A stretch of DNA of 64,000 nucleotides, from the NCBI GenBank assembly GCA_963969365.1, contig OZ017749.1:1674001-1738000 (forward strand), written 5' to 3'. Below the pieces are notes generated by a model. The model was given only the letters and a program-made list of their open reading frames with translations. It was not told the origin of the DNA and did no database searches. Numbering within the stretch: position 1 is the stretch's first letter; every line of letters begins with the position of its first letter. Positions 1-11,400 of this stretch are shown here, piece after piece. A program made the translations under genes and the position numbers. The stretch comes from Asterochloris sp. CNOR1 (lineage: Eukaryota > Chlorophyta > Trebouxiophyceae > Trebouxiales > Trebouxiaceae).

Positions 1-407
1 GAGCGCTGCGGCAGCCACTCGATGCAAATCAACCTCGCGCAGCACTGCAGCTGCCCCCAAGGGCCTGAGGGCTGCAGAATGCATCTCCTGATGCAGGTGC
101 ATGCTACTGGCCACTGCAGCGCACCAAGGTCCGGTGTATGCAAAGGTTGCTTGGTGGAGACGCACCAGGTGTCCGGCAGGCCATCCTTCCAGGATATGAG
201 GTATTGGACCTCTGGGCGCTGCTTACCCTCCCCAAGCTCTATTGGCACAATCCTGACGCCCTTCAGCTCCTTCACTTCCACAATTTCTCCCTTGCCAAAT
301 GCCGCCGCTGAGGTCGCGAGTTTGTGTGCACGTCTATGGTGGTGGGGCCTGCTGTGGCAGCAGGGCTGGGAGGTGCCTGCCCAGGATCTTCTGAGCTGTC
401 TGCTCAT
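1..407 (-). CDS. CAO: Chloroplast signal recognition particle 43 kDa protein (cpSRP43), N-terminal part, runs off the left edge
   Basis: cpSRP43 is a stromal chaperone that, with cpSRP54, carries light-harvesting chlorophyll proteins to the thylakoid translocase Alb3. From ATG 407 the frame gives an Arg/Ser/His-rich transit-like leader (about 35 residues), then a chromodomain-like segment containing GEIVEVKEL, GVRIVPIELGEGK and YLISWKDGLPDTW. The last resembles the YLIEWKDGHSPSW stretch of plant cpSRP43 chromodomain 1. About 75 bases from the left edge another frame on the same strand reads VLREVDLHRVAAAAL, which looks like the ADVVAEYE-type end of that domain, so an intron lies between them; its boundaries are unresolved. 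Ankyrin repeats and the later chromodomains lie outside the window. The gene diverges from the acyl-CoA oxidase. Another chromodomain protein is the main alternative. Confidence 0.72.
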   Translation of the reverse strand, partial: MSRQLRRSWAGTSQPCCHSRPHHHRRAHKLATSAAAFGKGEIVEVKELKGVRIVPIELGEGKQRPEVQYLISWKDGLPDTWCVSTKQPLHTPDLGALQWPVACTCIRRCILQPSGPWGQLQCCARLICIEWLPQR

Positions 408-1061
408 GCGGTGCTGGATTGCTCTGGCAGAGGGCTGCTGCACATGGTGCATGCAGGTGGGGCCAGGCAGCGGCGGTTGCTGGCGCTGGATTGAGGGCAA
501 CATGTTGTTGAGCTGTCAAATCCAACAGCTGCTTGGGCAGATCAGGCTAGGTCATCAGACTGGGCAAGCCTACCTGTATTTGAGCCCCTTGTGCAAGAAA
601 CCTGAAACGCAAGCCACTTCATACATTTTGGCTCTCCACCATTCCACACAGCAGCAGGACGCTGCTACACATTGATATGCAGGCCCCCGCCAACCGCAGG
701 TGAGCTGGCTGCCGCTGTGTAATTGGCTCTGTGGTCTGCATCATGCAGCGAACACACTGGCTGCCTTTCAAGACAGCACATGAGGGCGATGTGGCAAATC
801 CTGACAATAATGCTGACCTGGCACCCCTGTTGTCGAGATTTTGCATGTGGAACTGAGCTCCTGCACAGAGAGCTGCAGATGCCTTCCTGAGTACATCTAA
901 TAGCAGGGCAGACATCCATACGGCCACTTCACAGCAGCTATGCTGCTGCACGCTGCTCCATCAGGCCACATGGACCCATCAATGAGAGTGCTGGGCGCCT
1001 CAGCTGCTGAAGGATGGCTGCCCGACGGCCTCCACCATGACCAGCCAGCACCAGCGCTGCG
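408..1061. promoter_or_regulatory. Divergent intergenic region between cpSRP43 and acyl-CoA oxidase
   Basis: 654 bases separate the two predicted start codons, so both promoters and 5' leaders must lie here. I see no TATA box at a convincing distance from either start and no recognisable motif. Open frames crossing it on both strands show no family resemblance. Confidence 0.4.
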
Positions 1062-4000
1062 ATGTTGTGCACCTTGGCAGTGAGGCCTGCACTGTGCTGC
1101 AGGATTGCTGCCCTGCAGCGGCACTTTGACCTCACCAGCCGCAGGCCGGAGCAGCATCTGGGCAGCGATGGCATCCAATTTGACATGGAGGCCCTGCAGC
1201 ACATGCTGGAGCACGATAACTGGGAAACGCGACGCCAGCTGAAGGAGCTCATGAAGGATGACCTCTTCATTCCGTAAGTGTACGTGTGAGGCACATGTAG
1301 GATGCAGCTCTGCTTGGACGCGCACAGGGGAAGGCGGCTTGCCCATCTGCAGAGCTGCACAACGCCGAGCATGGCCGTGCAGTACCCAGCTCTGCTATAC
1401 TGCTTCACCCAAGGCGACTGACTGCGTGCCTGCCCTGCATGAGGACTCTGCATGGGCCAGCTCTGCTTTGGCAGAGCAGACCGTTTACCGAGCCGTAAGG
1501 AGCATGTCTGCAACCCTGAACCTGCTGTCTGCTGGGCAGTGCAGAACTGCTGGCAAGCATGCTACAGCAGCAACTTGCGTGCATCCAGGAGCCCAAGCAT
1601 GGCCAGTGGTACCAGACTAGTCGTGTGTTTCCCCTTGACAATCCACAGTCCCCTCTGCAGCATGCTGGTCTCCGCGCCTGCTTTATAGTGTGGGGCCTCA
1701 TGCACCCCAAATCTGCAGCAGACAACCTGTCTCTCCTCCCTCAAGCAGACCCTTTTTCTGACTGCTCTGCAGCAGTCGTGTTGCCATGTCACATCGCCTA
1801 TGACAGCACTTGCCCTTGCTGCAGGCGGTACGACATTGACCTGCGGGAAGAGAGGGAGCTGGCGCTGCAGCGTCTGTCCTGCCTGTGCCGCTCTGGCCTT
1901 TTCTCCATCACAGACTTCAGGTGGGCCTCCGCTCCCATCAGTTCCAGCTTGCTGTCTGCGTTGTGGCGGTCTGCCTGGCTCTGGTCTTGCTGCGCCAGGC
2001 TGTTGACGATGACGGTCACCCCTGAGACCCTGGCTACGCAGTGTCGTGTGCACAGACCCTGAGGCGGGGAGGTGGGAGGGGGCGCTTCTGCCTCGCAGGC
2101 CTTGCAGCGCAAGCATAGTGGCTGCAATGCTGCTTACCCCTGTGCGCTTGTAGCCTAAGGCAGCCATGCCTGGCCATACGGCACAGGCGCTGATGGTTTG
2201 CTTCGGGATCCCAAAGCTGGCATTCCCACTTTTTCATAATGACAGGGCCGGTCACGTAGCTGCCTGGAAGACATATATGGGCATTTTGGGTGAACTATCC
2301 TCCCAGCACCTTCTGGACTGTCAAGCTAGCAGCTGCACCCGATGAGTACCAGCATGTCCATTTCCTGAATGTGGTTGATACCCTGGTGCTTGCTGCAGAC
2401 ACAACCCTCTCAACATCTTTGCAGCGCACGAGGTGGCAGGATTTTGCGACGGGTCCATGGCAACCAAAATGACAGTGCAGTTCAACCTGTTTGGAGGTAG
2501 GCCATGGGCAGTCTATTGTTTTGCTGACTGGGTTTTGCAAGGTGGGGCGGGCAATGCGGCAGCCCGAAAAGATGCTGAATCAGACTGCACTGGTGAGACG
2601 CGCGTTCGTTGGCTGGCATTGCCTGCAGCTGCTGCAGTCGCTGGCCCTCTTCAAGTGGACCCCTTCTGCCCCTCATGAGGCGCGATGTGGAAGCAGGAAT
2701 TTTCTGGTCCCCAACTGCTGCCCTCCTTGCTACCTTGCCTGTGGTGGCTCCCTGGCCCCCGTGCAGGCCTTGTGCAAGCCCAGTGCATCCTTCTGTCCCT
2801 CACCAGGTTGTGCATTCTGCGCAGCAACCGACCTCCCGGCCTCTGCCGCCCCTATCAACACATTTGAGACTGCTTCCTACCCCATGCGCAGGCTCTGTGC
2901 TGCAACCCCTCTGGACTTGGCTAACTGACCCTACTTTGAACCCTCTTCATCTTACACCACCCCTGTGCAGGCACTGTGCTGAAGCTGGGCACAAAACTAC
3001 ACCACGACATGCTGCTCAGGGGCATTGACTCCCTGGAGGCTGTGGGTTGCTTTGGCCTGACCGAGCTGGGCTTTGGTGAGTCTGTGCGCTCCAGGGCTGG
3101 CTTCTGTTGGATAGTTTGCATAAAGAGAGCTGCAGCATTGCCTAAGTGTACCAGAAGCTGCATATCTGTGCAGCAGAATATTGGGGCTGCAGTTGATGCC
3201 CTACATAAGGTGCCTGCATGAAGGACGACCACCAATGGCTGCTCTTATGCAGCAGTGTGACATGCATGTTACACTGCTGCATTGTAACGAGTCCAGCTGA
3301 CAGCACTGCCCCTGCTGTTGCTACTGCTGGCCTGTCTGAGTCAATGAAACAAAATTGCAGACCACAGCAGTCTCTGGCAAGGCAGGAATCTAGCTGAGTG
3401 CATGTGCATTCTGCAGGCAACAATGCGGTGGAAATGCAAACCACAGCAGTGTATGACAAGGATGCTCAGGAGTTTATCATCCACACCCCCAGCGCTCTGG
3501 CTCAGAAGTACTGGATCACCAACAGCGCGGTGCACGCCAAGTGGTGCGTGGTGTTTGCCCAGCTCTTGATTGAGGGCACCAACCACGGCATCCATGGCTT
3601 CCTGGTACGCATCAGGAATGAGGTGAGGCCACAAGGGTGTTTGTCATACTGCTTGCCTTGCAGAGGCAGGGGCTGGTCACCGGCAGTCCTTCCTGCCAGA
3701 ACATCTGTGATGGCTGGCGGCTACTTTCTGCCGCTGCCAGCAACTTCATCATCTGCGCAAGCAGACATTGGCTTCTAAGGCACAGACATGTAGCTGAACT
3801 TGGCAGCACTGCGTGTGCCAGCAGCGCAATCTGGCTGCTATACACTCGCCACACGGCATTCAGCGACCAACCACGCATTGGGTGTGTCTGGCAGCCAGCG
3901 CAGCAGACAGTCCACGCAGAGCCCCTAAGCTGCCCCAGCCTGCCTGCAGGACATGAGCATCTGCCAGAATGTGCGTGTCGAGGATATGGGGCACAAGCAG

Positions 4001-7000
4001 GGCTGCAATGGGGTGGACAACGGGAAGCTGTGGTTCAACCGTGAGCTTTCCACGCTGCGAGTGGCGCTCAGCGCATCACGAAATAGGCCTGCTGCTGCAG
4101 AGCGACTGCCAGGCTGCTCAGGTGCAAAACAGCCATGCCATCTGCAGCTGCTGGATGTGAGGCCTGGGGGTGCTAGCACAAGTACTTGCGTTTGCTGCGC
4201 ACCTGCTGCAGCCCATACACTGGCTGCAGTCCAGCACCCCTCTTTAGCTCGATGATTTGCTGCCCTGTAGATGTCAGAGTTCCCAGGACTCACCTACTCA
4301 ATGCCTCGTCGAATGTCGAGGCTGATGGCACCTTCCAGTCTTCCATCTCAAGGCCTCGCGACAGGTATGCAACTCAGACGCTGCGCTGCACTGGCAGGAA
4401 ATGCCACTCATGAGGCCTGGCCCTGGACAGGTTGGGCTTACGCTGCACGTGCACCGCCGCACAGCTCTCTGGCCAGCACAGGAAGGGCTGGCAGTCTATC
4501 ATGAGGTCATATGACAGGTGCACGCTTCTCTGCACCAGATGCAGCACTGGAACGAGTTAGCCTGCATATGTGCCAGCATTTGGCAGGGTGGGTGCATTGC
4601 AACAACATGATGCCTCAGCTGTACCTGAATCAATGCAGTTCTGGCATGCCCCTCAGGGCGTCAGGCACATACACTCCAGAGAGGCAGTCAGTCCTTGAGG
4701 CAGTCAGTCCCTGAGGCCTTGCATTAGGTTTGCGCTGCAAAACAGAACCAGCGCACGTTTTGCGGGCAGCCAAGCTGCTGAGCAGCGTCCTACGGCAGAT
4801 CAGCTCACCTAGGCATGCAAACAGAGTAACTGAATGACTGCCTGGCAGGCTGCCATCACCAGCCACTGCCCCCTCGGAGGGATACACACTGACGGCGCAG
4901 CCACTGTACAGCCAGCCTGCAAGTCTGGCTGGGTGGCCTCATCCCTGCTGTCTGGCTATCACAGCCACGCTACAACTACCAGGCCCCTGTCGTCTCAGCC
5001 CTCAACCCCGCTCAAATCAGCAGCAACAAACCTGTCGACTGCCCTGCCAACCTGTAGGTTTCTGAAAGTGGCCGACCAGTTGCTGAGTGGTCGCATTTGC
5101 ATCGCCAGCATGATGCAGAGCGCGTCCAAGGAGGCTTTGGTCATCGCCTTCCGCTATGCAGTCAGCCGCCTGGCTGTGGGGCCCAAGTGAGCGCTGCTGT
5201 CCTGCAAGCATGTTGCAGCCAGCGCAGCGCTTTCAGGTGCCTGTGCAGCCGACAGCTACCACAATGTTCTGGCCGCGGCAGGCAGTTCACTCATGACAGA
5301 CATGGAGAGATCCCTGTCTCTCCTATTGCAGGGGTCGCAGCGACACAGCCATCCTGGACTACCAGCTGCAGCAGAGGGCTCTGCTACCCCTGCTGGCCCA
5401 GACCATCTGCCTCAACCTGGGCCTCAACTATGTCAAGGACAGGTGGGCCCCTTTTGGCAACCTTTCCATTATGCAGTGGTTTGTAGCATGCTTGGTTGAA
5501 CACGGACCACGTCAGACCGCAGCCTGACCTATATCGCCTGCCCCATCTGAACCTCAGCCAGCGCAAGTGCAGCTGCCCCATTGGCTGTATACAAAGTCGT
5601 TGCAGGCTGAGCTGTAGGCAAGCATTGCAACAGAGGCGTGCACCAATGGGGCAAAGGCCATCCTCATGGAGCCTCTTTCTGACTGGGCCAGGCAGCATGA
5701 AAACCGGCAGGGCTTGAAACCAAAGCAGTACAGGCTGGGCTGTGGGCTGCAAGCTGCCACACGTTGCTGTAGATGGCAGGTCCCCCTGGAGCATGCCTGC
5801 AGAAGGCCACCGCTTGCTGGGTGCTGCAGTGATCCCCTCGAGACTCCCTGAATGTGGTCGTGCACCATCACCTCTGCAGGCTCCTGCATGCCAGGGTTGC
5901 CCTGCGGTCGGAATCAGCCAGCGCACTTCAGCACTGCTCATTGGCGCTGCGCCCCTGCAGGTGGGCAAAGGCCAGTGGCTTTGATGGGGTGACCGTGGAG
6001 ACAGAGACGATGCGGGAGGTCATCATGCTGTGCTGCGCTATCAAGCCGCTGTGTGCCTGGAATGGGCAGGTGGGCCTTCTCCCTTTTCACTGCGACACGC
6101 TACCTGTCATGGGTTGCGCTGGATGATTTGAGAATGCAGCAGGTGTAGACCTGCCGCAATACATAGATGTGCTGGTGTGCTCAATGCTGGGCATCACATT
6201 GTAATCTGCAGCATGCTGCGTGTTGCCTGCATGCGAAGACTTCTTGTGGGCTCAGCAGCTGCCTGTGTCAGCTGCGCCCCTGTCTTGGCAAGGTTCACAC
6301 AGCACTGAGCAGGCCCAACAATTGCCTGCTACAGCTGTGCCTTTGTGCCTGGCACACACATACAGTAAGGAGCAGCATCCGCAGCTGCTTGTGCCTGCCG
6401 GCGCCTGCTGCGCCTGCGCCACTGCCTCTGTAATGCAGCACGAGCAGGCTCAGCAGCTGTCAACACCTGCCATATATCTGCCCCTGCCTGGTGCATGCAG
6501 CAATGGGCAGACTAAGTAGCTGCCTGCACCAGTGCTTGGCCTTGCTTGATGCACACAATTTAATATCACTAAGCTGACTGCTGCAGATGACTGGCGCTAC
6601 CTTGCATGTTTTGGACGCCGTCTGTGACCACCATACACGCACGCTGGAACCTTGCACAAACTCGATGCTGTATTGACTGTTGACTCTGCAAGCACTAATG
6701 GCTCTTTTCTGTGCACTTGTTCACATGTAGCAGGTGCTGCCTGCCGCTGATGTGGCCAGTGGCTGAGCCACCATGGTCCTTGCTGCAGGTGACAGGCACA
6801 ACGTGCAGGGAACGCTGCGGTGGCCAGGGTTACCTTAGCTGCAACCGCTTTGGCCACATCATTGGCTTCTCTCATGCAGGCATGACTGCCGAGGGCGACA
6901 ACAGGCAGGCTGCAGCTCATGCATGAGGAAGCAGGGTTACTGAACTGCAAATCAGCATCTCAGAACGCCAACTGTTCTGCCATGCATTCCGTTTACCTGT

Positions 7001-9205
7001 GCACTGCTGCCATCAGCGCGGCTTTGTGAGTGGCGTCCTGACAGCCCAGTGGTATGCACAAGCCCTGGTCATCGTTCACATGGCCCTGCTGGTCAAGCTG
7101 CACACTGCTGCTGCTGCTGCTTTTCTACATGTCTGTTGCTAGCTCGACTGCTGCTCTTCTTGCATTGCTCTTCAATGCAGTGCTGTCTGCAGAGTGCTCA
7201 TGCAAAAGGTGGCAAAGGAGTACATGGCCACACTCAAGAGCCCACAGGTCAGCTGACAGTGTGTGCTCTGCTGTACCTTGTAAGAGCGCTGAAGTTGTGT
7301 AGCGCAATGCTCTGGCTAAGTCACAGCATCACACCCTTTCCCTGTGCAGGTCAAGGTCCGCCTCCAAGCGGGGCAGGCAGGCGTGGCCGCCACTGCAGAC
7401 AGCATTGCCCAGCTGGAGACGTTGCAGCAGCTATTCGTCGCCAGAGACGGGCGCCTGCTGTCCACACTGGCACAGAAGATGGCGGCCGCAGGTCAGTGCA
7501 CCGTGCTGCTGTGCAGTGCAGACCAGGCACACCCGGAAGCAGATGACAGACCACCCCATGCCTTCACTGGTGGCTGCCTTTGTGCAGCCCTGACACAGCT
7601 GCCTTAAGTGCCTCTGGCGCTCAGACATGTGCTCCTTCAGGGGTTTTCAGGCGCGGCTGCAGTCCCGTTGTCTGATGCTTGTTCACTCTGCACATGGTCC
7701 CAATATGGCTACAGGTGCCAAGGAGGACACATTCGATGTCTGGATGAAGCAGGAAAGCGACACTGTCCAGGTGACATCTTTGCCGCACGTCGGGGACGAC
7801 AGTCAATTGTAATGCTGTCCTCTAGGCTCTCTTGCCCCTATGCCTGCTCGGCATGTGCGGTGACAATGCAGCAAGTGAAGCCCTATTTTCGCTGCCGTCT
7901 TTACTGGGCTGCCTGCCTGCAGGCTGTGGGTGTCTCATACGCTGAGAGGGAGACCCTGGAGGCCTGTGTGAGGACCATACAGCAGGTGACACCTGCTGCT
8001 GGCCTTCACCCTGGCAATACAGCCCTACCTGCATGTTCGACTTGAGTGCTTGAGGGATTGACACTGCAGTAAAGCCTTTCGCTGTTGCTGCAGGCCCCGG
8101 AGTCTGTGGCGCGCATCCTGAAGCCAGTGGTTGCTCTGTGGGGTCTGAAGCAGGTGGAGCAGTACCTGGGGTGGTACCTGTCAGAGGGCATGCTCAAGCC
8201 AGATGTGGGCAAGGCAGTCTCCCAGCACATCAGGTGGGTGGTCCAGGCCTGCTCAGCCTTCGTAACAGGGGAGGGCATTCTCAGGCCAAATCTGGCAAGG
8301 CCCTTTCGCAGCATGTTGGGTAGGCACTGTGCTTTGGTCAGAAGTTGCAGAGCAGGTGTCACTGCTGCCTTGCGTCACCTTGCACTGCTGGCTGAGAGGT
8401 GGGGTCCAAGCCAGATGTGGGTCGGCAATGCAGTATATCCAGTGGGTATCTCGGGCCTGTGATGGTGCTGCTTAACATCACTTGCTCTCTGGCCTGAGAA
8501 GGGCAGGGGCATGCTGCAACAAAGCGTGAGCAGAGTGGCGCGGCAGCACAGCATGGCTATAGGCTAGGGCTGCTGCTTGGGGTTTCAGTGACTGGCCTGA
8601 CAAGGGAAGCAGTAGCCGCAGGTCATATCTGGGCCTTGTCATGAACAGGGTGGCAGCCAAGGGCAGACAGCTCTGCCGCGCTGCCAATGATCAAGTACCT
8701 ATAATTGCTGTTGACTTTCAAGATATCTGCTGCGCAGATCCCTGTGCCATGAGCTGGCTCCCTCCTCTCAACGCTTATGTGAGTCCTTTGGCATCCCAGA
8801 TCACCTCATTGCAGCACCCATCGCTGGAGGTAAGCGTTGCTACCTGCACATCTGAGCAGATGGGACACAGCCCCATCTATGCACCTGGGGTGTGTGGACC
8901 AGGCACGTTCCCTTTTTTGCCCTGGCTGTGCTGCTCCTGGTCTGCTTCTGCAGATCAGGCAGGCACCGAGCCAGATGTACGCAGAGAGCACACATGTGAA
9001 GCTTTGTATGCAGGCACCGCCATTGCACACTTCACGCATGCAGCCAGGCCGCAGCTTTCTCTCCGGCATGTGCCTTATTGGAAAGCAAACAGTGCCTTGC
9101 GATATAGCTCGCCTCTGAGCTAGATGACTTCCTTTTCATGCAGATTGGGTCAAGTACAATGAGGTGGACAATAAGGGAGAGCTCATTGGTAGCGTCTTTG
9201 CTTAA
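1062..9205 (+). CDS. ACX: Peroxisomal acyl-CoA oxidase, ACX3-like, 18 exons
   Basis: Flavoprotein of the first step of peroxisomal beta-oxidation (acyl-CoA + O2 to trans-2-enoyl-CoA + H2O2). Exons: 1062-1273, 1825-1920, 2399-2496, 2971-3075, 3417-3622, 3950-4040, 4271-4364, 5058-5186, 5332-5442, 5961-6069, 6789-6904, 7193-7247, 7350-7491, 7715-7770, 7923-7985, 8094-8233, 8738-8829, 9144-9205. They sum to 1977 nt in one frame: 658 residues plus stop, near the 675 of Arabidopsis ACX3. Visible blocks: [13 protein letters not shown], the flavin-domain run [31 protein letters not shown], and [13 protein letters not shown], whose Glu (about residue 425) aligns with the catalytic base. Residues 14-22 (RIAALQRHF) fit a PTS2 signal; the C terminus (GSVFA) is not a PTS1. 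Intron 11 has a GC donor. An in-frame start further upstream is not excluded. Confidence 0.95.
4681..4712 (+). repeat. Short tandem duplication in acyl-CoA oxidase intron 7
   Basis: A 16-base unit beginning GAGGCAGTCAGTCC occurs twice head to tail with one mismatch. It has no evident function. Confidence 0.7.
6247..6555 (+). repeat. Degenerate tandem repeat (about five copies of 53-71 bp) in acyl-CoA oxidase intron 10
   Basis: Units start near 6247, 6307, 6370, 6441 and 6503. Each opens with a variant of GAGCAGGCTCAGCAGCTG, followed by a C/T-rich TGCC stretch and a CACA or GCAGCA tail. The copies are strongly diverged, and the array fills part of the intron between the exons ending at 6069 and starting at 6789. 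Confidence 0.6.
6905..7192 (+). other. Non-canonical GC-AG intron (acyl-CoA oxidase intron 11)
   Basis: The preceding exon ends GAC AAC AG and the next begins A GTG CTC ATG, giving the conserved EGDNRVLMQKV. At that exact position the genomic donor is GCAGGC rather than GT. No GT dinucleotide occurs between the conserved codons and the first in-frame stop downstream, so a GT donor cannot be substituted. Confidence 0.8.
8185..8465 (+). repeat. Three copies of the end of acyl-CoA oxidase exon 16 plus its donor
   Basis: The true exon end (8185-8233, reading [17 protein letters not shown], then gtgggt) is followed in the intron by decayed copies at about 8271-8340 (reading [12 protein letters not shown]) and 8396-8460 (sharing AAGCCAGATGTGGG and a downstream GGGCCTG). 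Starts are 86 and then about 125 bases apart. The second copy still translates into related residues; the third does not stay in frame. Confidence 0.7.
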
Positions 9206-11358
9206 TGCCACAGTTACTCCCCTGGCACTACACAGCGCACTCTAAATCTATGTTTGCTTTTTGATCAGGTCTTGTCTTGGCCTGCAACTCAATAGTGTCA
9301 GTCATGTCTGACCCCTTGTCGTCTGACACCATTATGAATCTTGCTGTGACCGCATGTTTGTAGACTCACCTTGTCTGGTGATGACTTGCCGTCTGCAGAC
9401 TTTCAGCCCCAGTCCAGCATGCCAAAACATCGCTGGCCACACCCTCCTCTCCAGAAAGCACCACTGAGCTGCCGCTGTTCAGCTCCATGCACAAGGCCAC
9501 GGAAAGCAGTGCGCCTGGTCCCTGAGTTGTCCCCTGAGCACATATGCACAGCCTTGACTCGTCTGTGGCAAACAGTCTGACTCCAGCTAGATGCTGCCTG
9601 TCAGTGCAGGTGTTGTGAGGCCTTAGTCACTAAAGTGAGGCCTCCCATGCCAGCGACCAGGCTCTCTGTAGCAGAAAGTGGTGGCACGCTCTCTGGTCCA
9701 CCGATGCTGAGCAATAATTTTGAGGTTGGCAGCCTGGCCATGACCTCCACCAAGACGCACGCCTTCTGCCAAATGTCTTTGTGGCACGCAGACACACCGT
9801 TGTTTGGTGCAAAGCATTGGGCTGGCGCATCAACTTGGCAAGCATGAATTGGCAATACTCAGGTGGCTTGCTGAGAGTTGCCGTAATATAGCACTGCGTC
9901 CAGTTGAAGGGCTACAACGCTGCTGGGCCAATCATCCTAGGCAAGGTTCGCATCGTGCAGCAGAGGCCTGGTCTGCTACGTTGTGCAAGATGGTTGGCAA
10001 ATGCAATGGCCCTGTCTCCCAGACTGGTGCCACATCAACGAGTAGTGCCGTCTGGCCCTGTCGTGACAGCAAACAATTGACCGGTAAATTAGGCCTGATT
10101 CTGTAGCTGCGGCACCAGGGGTGGAGTAGGTCAACCAACATAACCGCTTGGAATCTGCTGGCCAGCAGAAACGGGGTCGGCCCTGGCAGCACCAACAGCT
10201 CTCCACCCGATTCCGGCTCTCACGGCGGCAGGTGAACGTGCATGCCGCACCACCTGTCTGGCTGCCACTGCTCATCCTGCACAAGCGTTGTTCCGAACAG
10301 CTATTGCCTTGGGCTTTGCATGATGTACTGGAGCCCTTTCTGCCATTGGTCGTGCACAGTGCGACCTGGTGAGCTGGCCCCAAACCTAGCGCTGCCAACT
10401 GCAGACCACTGTAAAGCGCCTGACAAATCCCAAAAGGGCTCATAGAGACAGCAGCTGAACAAGCTGAGCCTGCGGGACGCAGACCTGTGAAAGAGCAGCC
10501 CTGAGCCGTCTTGGGCTGAGCTAGCGGCAGCTGCGATGGGCTCACGGCCTGGCAGTGTCAGCAAGGACTCGTGGAAGGCCAAGTCCCTGAGGACCACGTT
10601 TGGCAGCCAGTGCCTCAGCAGCCTCCCCACATCCCCGTCTTGCGGCTTTGGTAGCTCTCTCAGAGAAGCCAGCTCTCGGGTGAGGCCCCTGGTGGGCAGG
10701 GTTGCCTGCTTGCCCACTATGACCACCATGACACTGCTGGCTGCGTCCTGATGTGGGCAGGTTACTGGTCCTGATGCTTGGTGCATGTACAGTGTTTTCA
10801 AGGCGACGGCACACACAAAGCTCACAGCTTCTGTCAGCAACCAAAGTCCTTCATCACTTTGCCTGACAGCTCACAGGACTCAGCACACATAAGCTGCTTG
10901 CAAATGATGGCTCCAGGATGCACGCGACTCTGCTTCCAGCTTGAGCCAAGCCAGAGAGCAGCCGCTTCCAAGAAATGCCCGCTGCAATTCGCTTGCAATG
11001 TTCAAGTTCCTGCCTGTGGCACTTCCTGCTGCAGCGACTCCCTGCTTGCAGAAACACATCTCTCAATAAACAGACTGCGCCACCTCCTGGGACAGCCTGA
11101 CTACCCCTGTGAAGCTCCATGCTTCACACACATAGAGCAGGCATTGCTTGCCCTCTGCTTGCAGATGTATGTCTCGCTCAATGCACGGACACCAAATGAA
11201 CTGCGAGGCCAGAAGCAGCTCCCGGGCACAAAGCAGCCACCGCGCTTGCACTGCCTGCAGCCCTCCAGGGTGGACTGTGCCAAATGCACGGCAACCACCG
11301 GTCAAAGCCCTCAGTTCCAAAGGCACACAGCAGCCACTGCCCTTCCCCCTGCCTGCAG
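9206..11358. other. Poorly explained region between acyl-CoA oxidase and the STPGR gene
   Basis: It holds the 3' end of the acyl-CoA oxidase transcript, probably one or more 5' exons of the STPGR gene that I could not place, and the possible minus-strand gene listed at 9600-10845. I did not find a TGTAA poly(A) signal close after the stop at 9205. Nothing else could be recognised. Confidence 0.4.
9600..10845 (-). CDS. Possible unrecognised minus-strand gene
   Basis: Three minus-strand stretches have protein-like composition and plausible splice sites, but no family was recognised. The first, near 10530-10720, starts MVVIVGKQATLPTRGL, continues RLLRHWLPNVVLRDLAFHES and ends at a gtgagc donor after LLTLPGR. 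A short one near 10380 reads WSAVGSARFGASSP. A third (about 9640-9790) follows a CAG acceptor and reads KACVLVEVMARLPTSKLLL then IGGPESVPPLSATESLV. Order and junctions were not resolved and no clear terminal stop was fixed. The stretches could instead be noncoding sequence upstream of the STPGR gene. Confidence 0.25.
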
Positions 11359-11400
11359 ACGTATGTCTCCCCCGAGGTGGACCGTGCCAACTGCAAGGCC
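11224..11400 (+). repeat. Duplicated acceptor and exon start in the STPGR gene
   Basis: A block at about 11224-11290 (GGGCACAAAGCAGCCACCG, later TGCCTGCAG and TGGACTGTGCCAA) recurs at 11321-11400 (AGGCACACAGCAGCCACTG, TGCCTGCAG, TGGACCGTGCCAA). The offset is 97 bp, growing to 107 bp after a 10-bp indel. The second copy holds the working acceptor and exon start at 11359. A looser related copy (GCAGATGTATGTCTC) occurs near 11161. Confidence 0.65.

Noticed and set aside
22-675. 217-residue plus-strand frame at the left edge
   Set aside because: It is Cys/Trp-rich, has no family resemblance, and lies opposite the cpSRP43 chromodomain exon, so it is a shadow frame.
6250-6550. CRISPR-like or mobile-element reading of the intron repeat
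   Set aside because: The units are degenerate, directly adjacent without unique spacers, and lie in a eukaryotic intron.
10536-10751. Plus-strand frame MGSRPGSVSKDSWKAK
   Set aside because: Ser-rich with no splice support. The complementary strand has more natural composition and a clean donor.
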